DNA of 64,000 nt from Labilibaculum euxinicum (GTDB lineage: Bacteria > Bacteroidota > Bacteroidia > Bacteroidales > Marinifilaceae). The notes under the pieces are model-generated. The model was not told the origin of the DNA, made no database searches, and worked only from the letters and a program-made list of their open reading frames with translations. The stretch's first letter is position 1, and each line of letters opens with the position of its first letter. Position numbers and translations under genes: made by a program. The stretch is from contig NZ_WTCR01000008.1 of NCBI RefSeq assembly GCF_009795715.1, positions 1 to 64,000 of the forward strand, given 5' to 3'. Positions 63,424 through 64,000 of the stretch are shown piece by piece.

Positions 63424-64000
63424 ATGGAAAACTTAAATAAAAATCTTAAACATTTACGCCTGCGCAAAAGATTGTCTCAAGGCAGATTATCGAACCGAAT
63501 TGGCATAGGAGCCTCATCAATTAGTGCGTACGAGAAAAAAAGAAGTGTCCCAAAAATTACCACATTGATGAAATATTCGAAATTCTTCAAACGTAATTTA
63601 GACGAATTGGTTAACGAGGATATCAGCAAATTGGATCAGGAAAAAACACAGGACACCAAAGGAGACAAACTAAGAGTTTTGCCCATTTTAGTGGATGCAC
63701 AAAATGAAGAAATGATCAGTCTGGTGCCAGTAAAAGCTGCTGCAGGTTACCTTAACGGATATTCTGATGCTGAATTTATCAGCGAATTGCCCAATTTCAG
63801 AATGCCATTTGCCGAGCTATCGGAAAACAAAACCTACCGGGCTTTTCAAATTGAAGGAGACAGCATGCTGCCAATCCCTTCCGGCGCATACATAATTTGT
63901 GAATACGTTCAGGATTGGGAACTAATAAAAGATAACAGCTGCTGTATTGTATTGACTAACGACGATGGAATAGTATATAAAAGAGTAAAAAAAGATTTTC
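63424..64000 (+). CDS. XRE-HTH/S24 LexA-like regulator, partial at window end
   Basis: 192 codons in view, no stop before the right edge. Residues 8-60 form an XRE/Cro HTH (LRLRKRLSQGRLSNRIGIGASSIS split over the helix-turn-helix). The C-terminal part is an S24 peptidase: LVPVKAAAGYLNGY holds an Ala-Gly bond like the LexA cleavage site, the catalytic Ser is in QIEGDSMLPI, and the Lys in DGIVYKRVKK. Such proteins act as SOS- or stress-sensitive repressors of phage or mobile-element genes. The gene is divergent from the aldehyde dehydrogenase with a consensus promoter. Confidence 0.85.
   Translation, partial: MENLNKNLKHLRLRKRLSQGRLSNRIGIGASSISAYEKKRSVPKITTLMKYSKFFKRNLDELVNEDISKLDQEKTQDTKGDKLRVLPILVDAQNEEMISLVPVKAAAGYLNGYSDAEFISELPNFRMPFAELSENKTYRAFQIEGDSMLPIPSGAYIICEYVQDWELIKDNSCCIVLTNDDGIVYKRVKKDF

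Overview
The window is AT-rich chromosomal DNA of a Bacteroidota bacterium. Evidence is a SusC/SusD pair, a hybrid two-component regulator with an AraC output domain, lipoprotein signal peptides on secreted glycosidases, TAnnTTTG-type -7 elements with TTTG about 19-20 nt upstream, and few Shine-Dalgarno sequences. The gene content (glycan degradation, uronate and amino-sugar catabolism) would suit a free-living or marine Marinilabiliales-type genus, but that placement is inference. No rRNA, tRNA, CRISPR array or intact insertion sequence was seen.

Layout. (1) 1-2.9 kb: the end of an ORF entering from the left, a decayed gene, and an isolated phage-type lysis cassette (M15 endolysin, TM/coiled-coil protein, three-TM holin). 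(2) 3.0-26.4 kb, all minus strand: a polysaccharide utilization locus reading susC, susD, candidate glycan-binding lipoprotein, GH5 with two BACON domains, GH31 with PA14 insert, a broken GH95-like relic, GH3, hybrid sensor/regulator, two SGNH/SASA esterases and GH42. The set GH5/GH31/GH3 plus galactosidase, fucosidase relic and deacetylases fits xyloglucan or a related beta-glucan with xylose, galactose and acetyl decorations. (3) 27.2-35.1 kb, plus strand: a complete glucuronate route (uxaC, kdgK, eda, SDR-type fructuronate reductase, uxuA, exuT-like transporter) followed by a LacI-type regulator. (4) 35.2-47.3 kb, minus strand: galE, ROK sugar kinase, a 23-bp minisatellite, a CBM9-like protein, a NagB/PIG-L fusion, an NahK-like kinase, a sugar MFS transporter, a phosphohexomutase, a sugar nucleotidyltransferase and a ROK repressor. 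These look like one hexosamine/galactose uptake and activation cluster. (5) 47.6-63.2 kb: housekeeping and mixed genes (pepD, DUF2062, D-threonine-aldolase-like enzyme, pncB, two paralogous MFS transporters, a DUF4097 secreted protein, ferredoxin-NADP reductase, rlmN, a second LacI regulator, pirin, aldehyde dehydrogenase). (6) From 63.4 kb to the right edge: an HTH/S24 LexA-like regulator, cut by the window end.

How the parts work together. The locus in (2) would cut and import a surface glycan. GH5 cuts the backbone outside, SusC/D imports oligosaccharides, esterases, GH31, GH42 and GH3 trim them to monosaccharides, and the hybrid sensor responds to an oligosaccharide. Region (3) converts glucuronate to pyruvate and glyceraldehyde 3-phosphate. 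Region (4) imports, phosphorylates, isomerizes and activates amino sugars and galactose derivatives. The strongest unusual points are the decayed fucosidase inside the glycan locus, the lysis cassette with no phage around it, a large perfect inverted repeat in front of the ROK repressor, the minisatellite, a transporter paralogue with an inserted membrane hairpin, and a terminator sitting between a promoter and the LacI gene it should serve.
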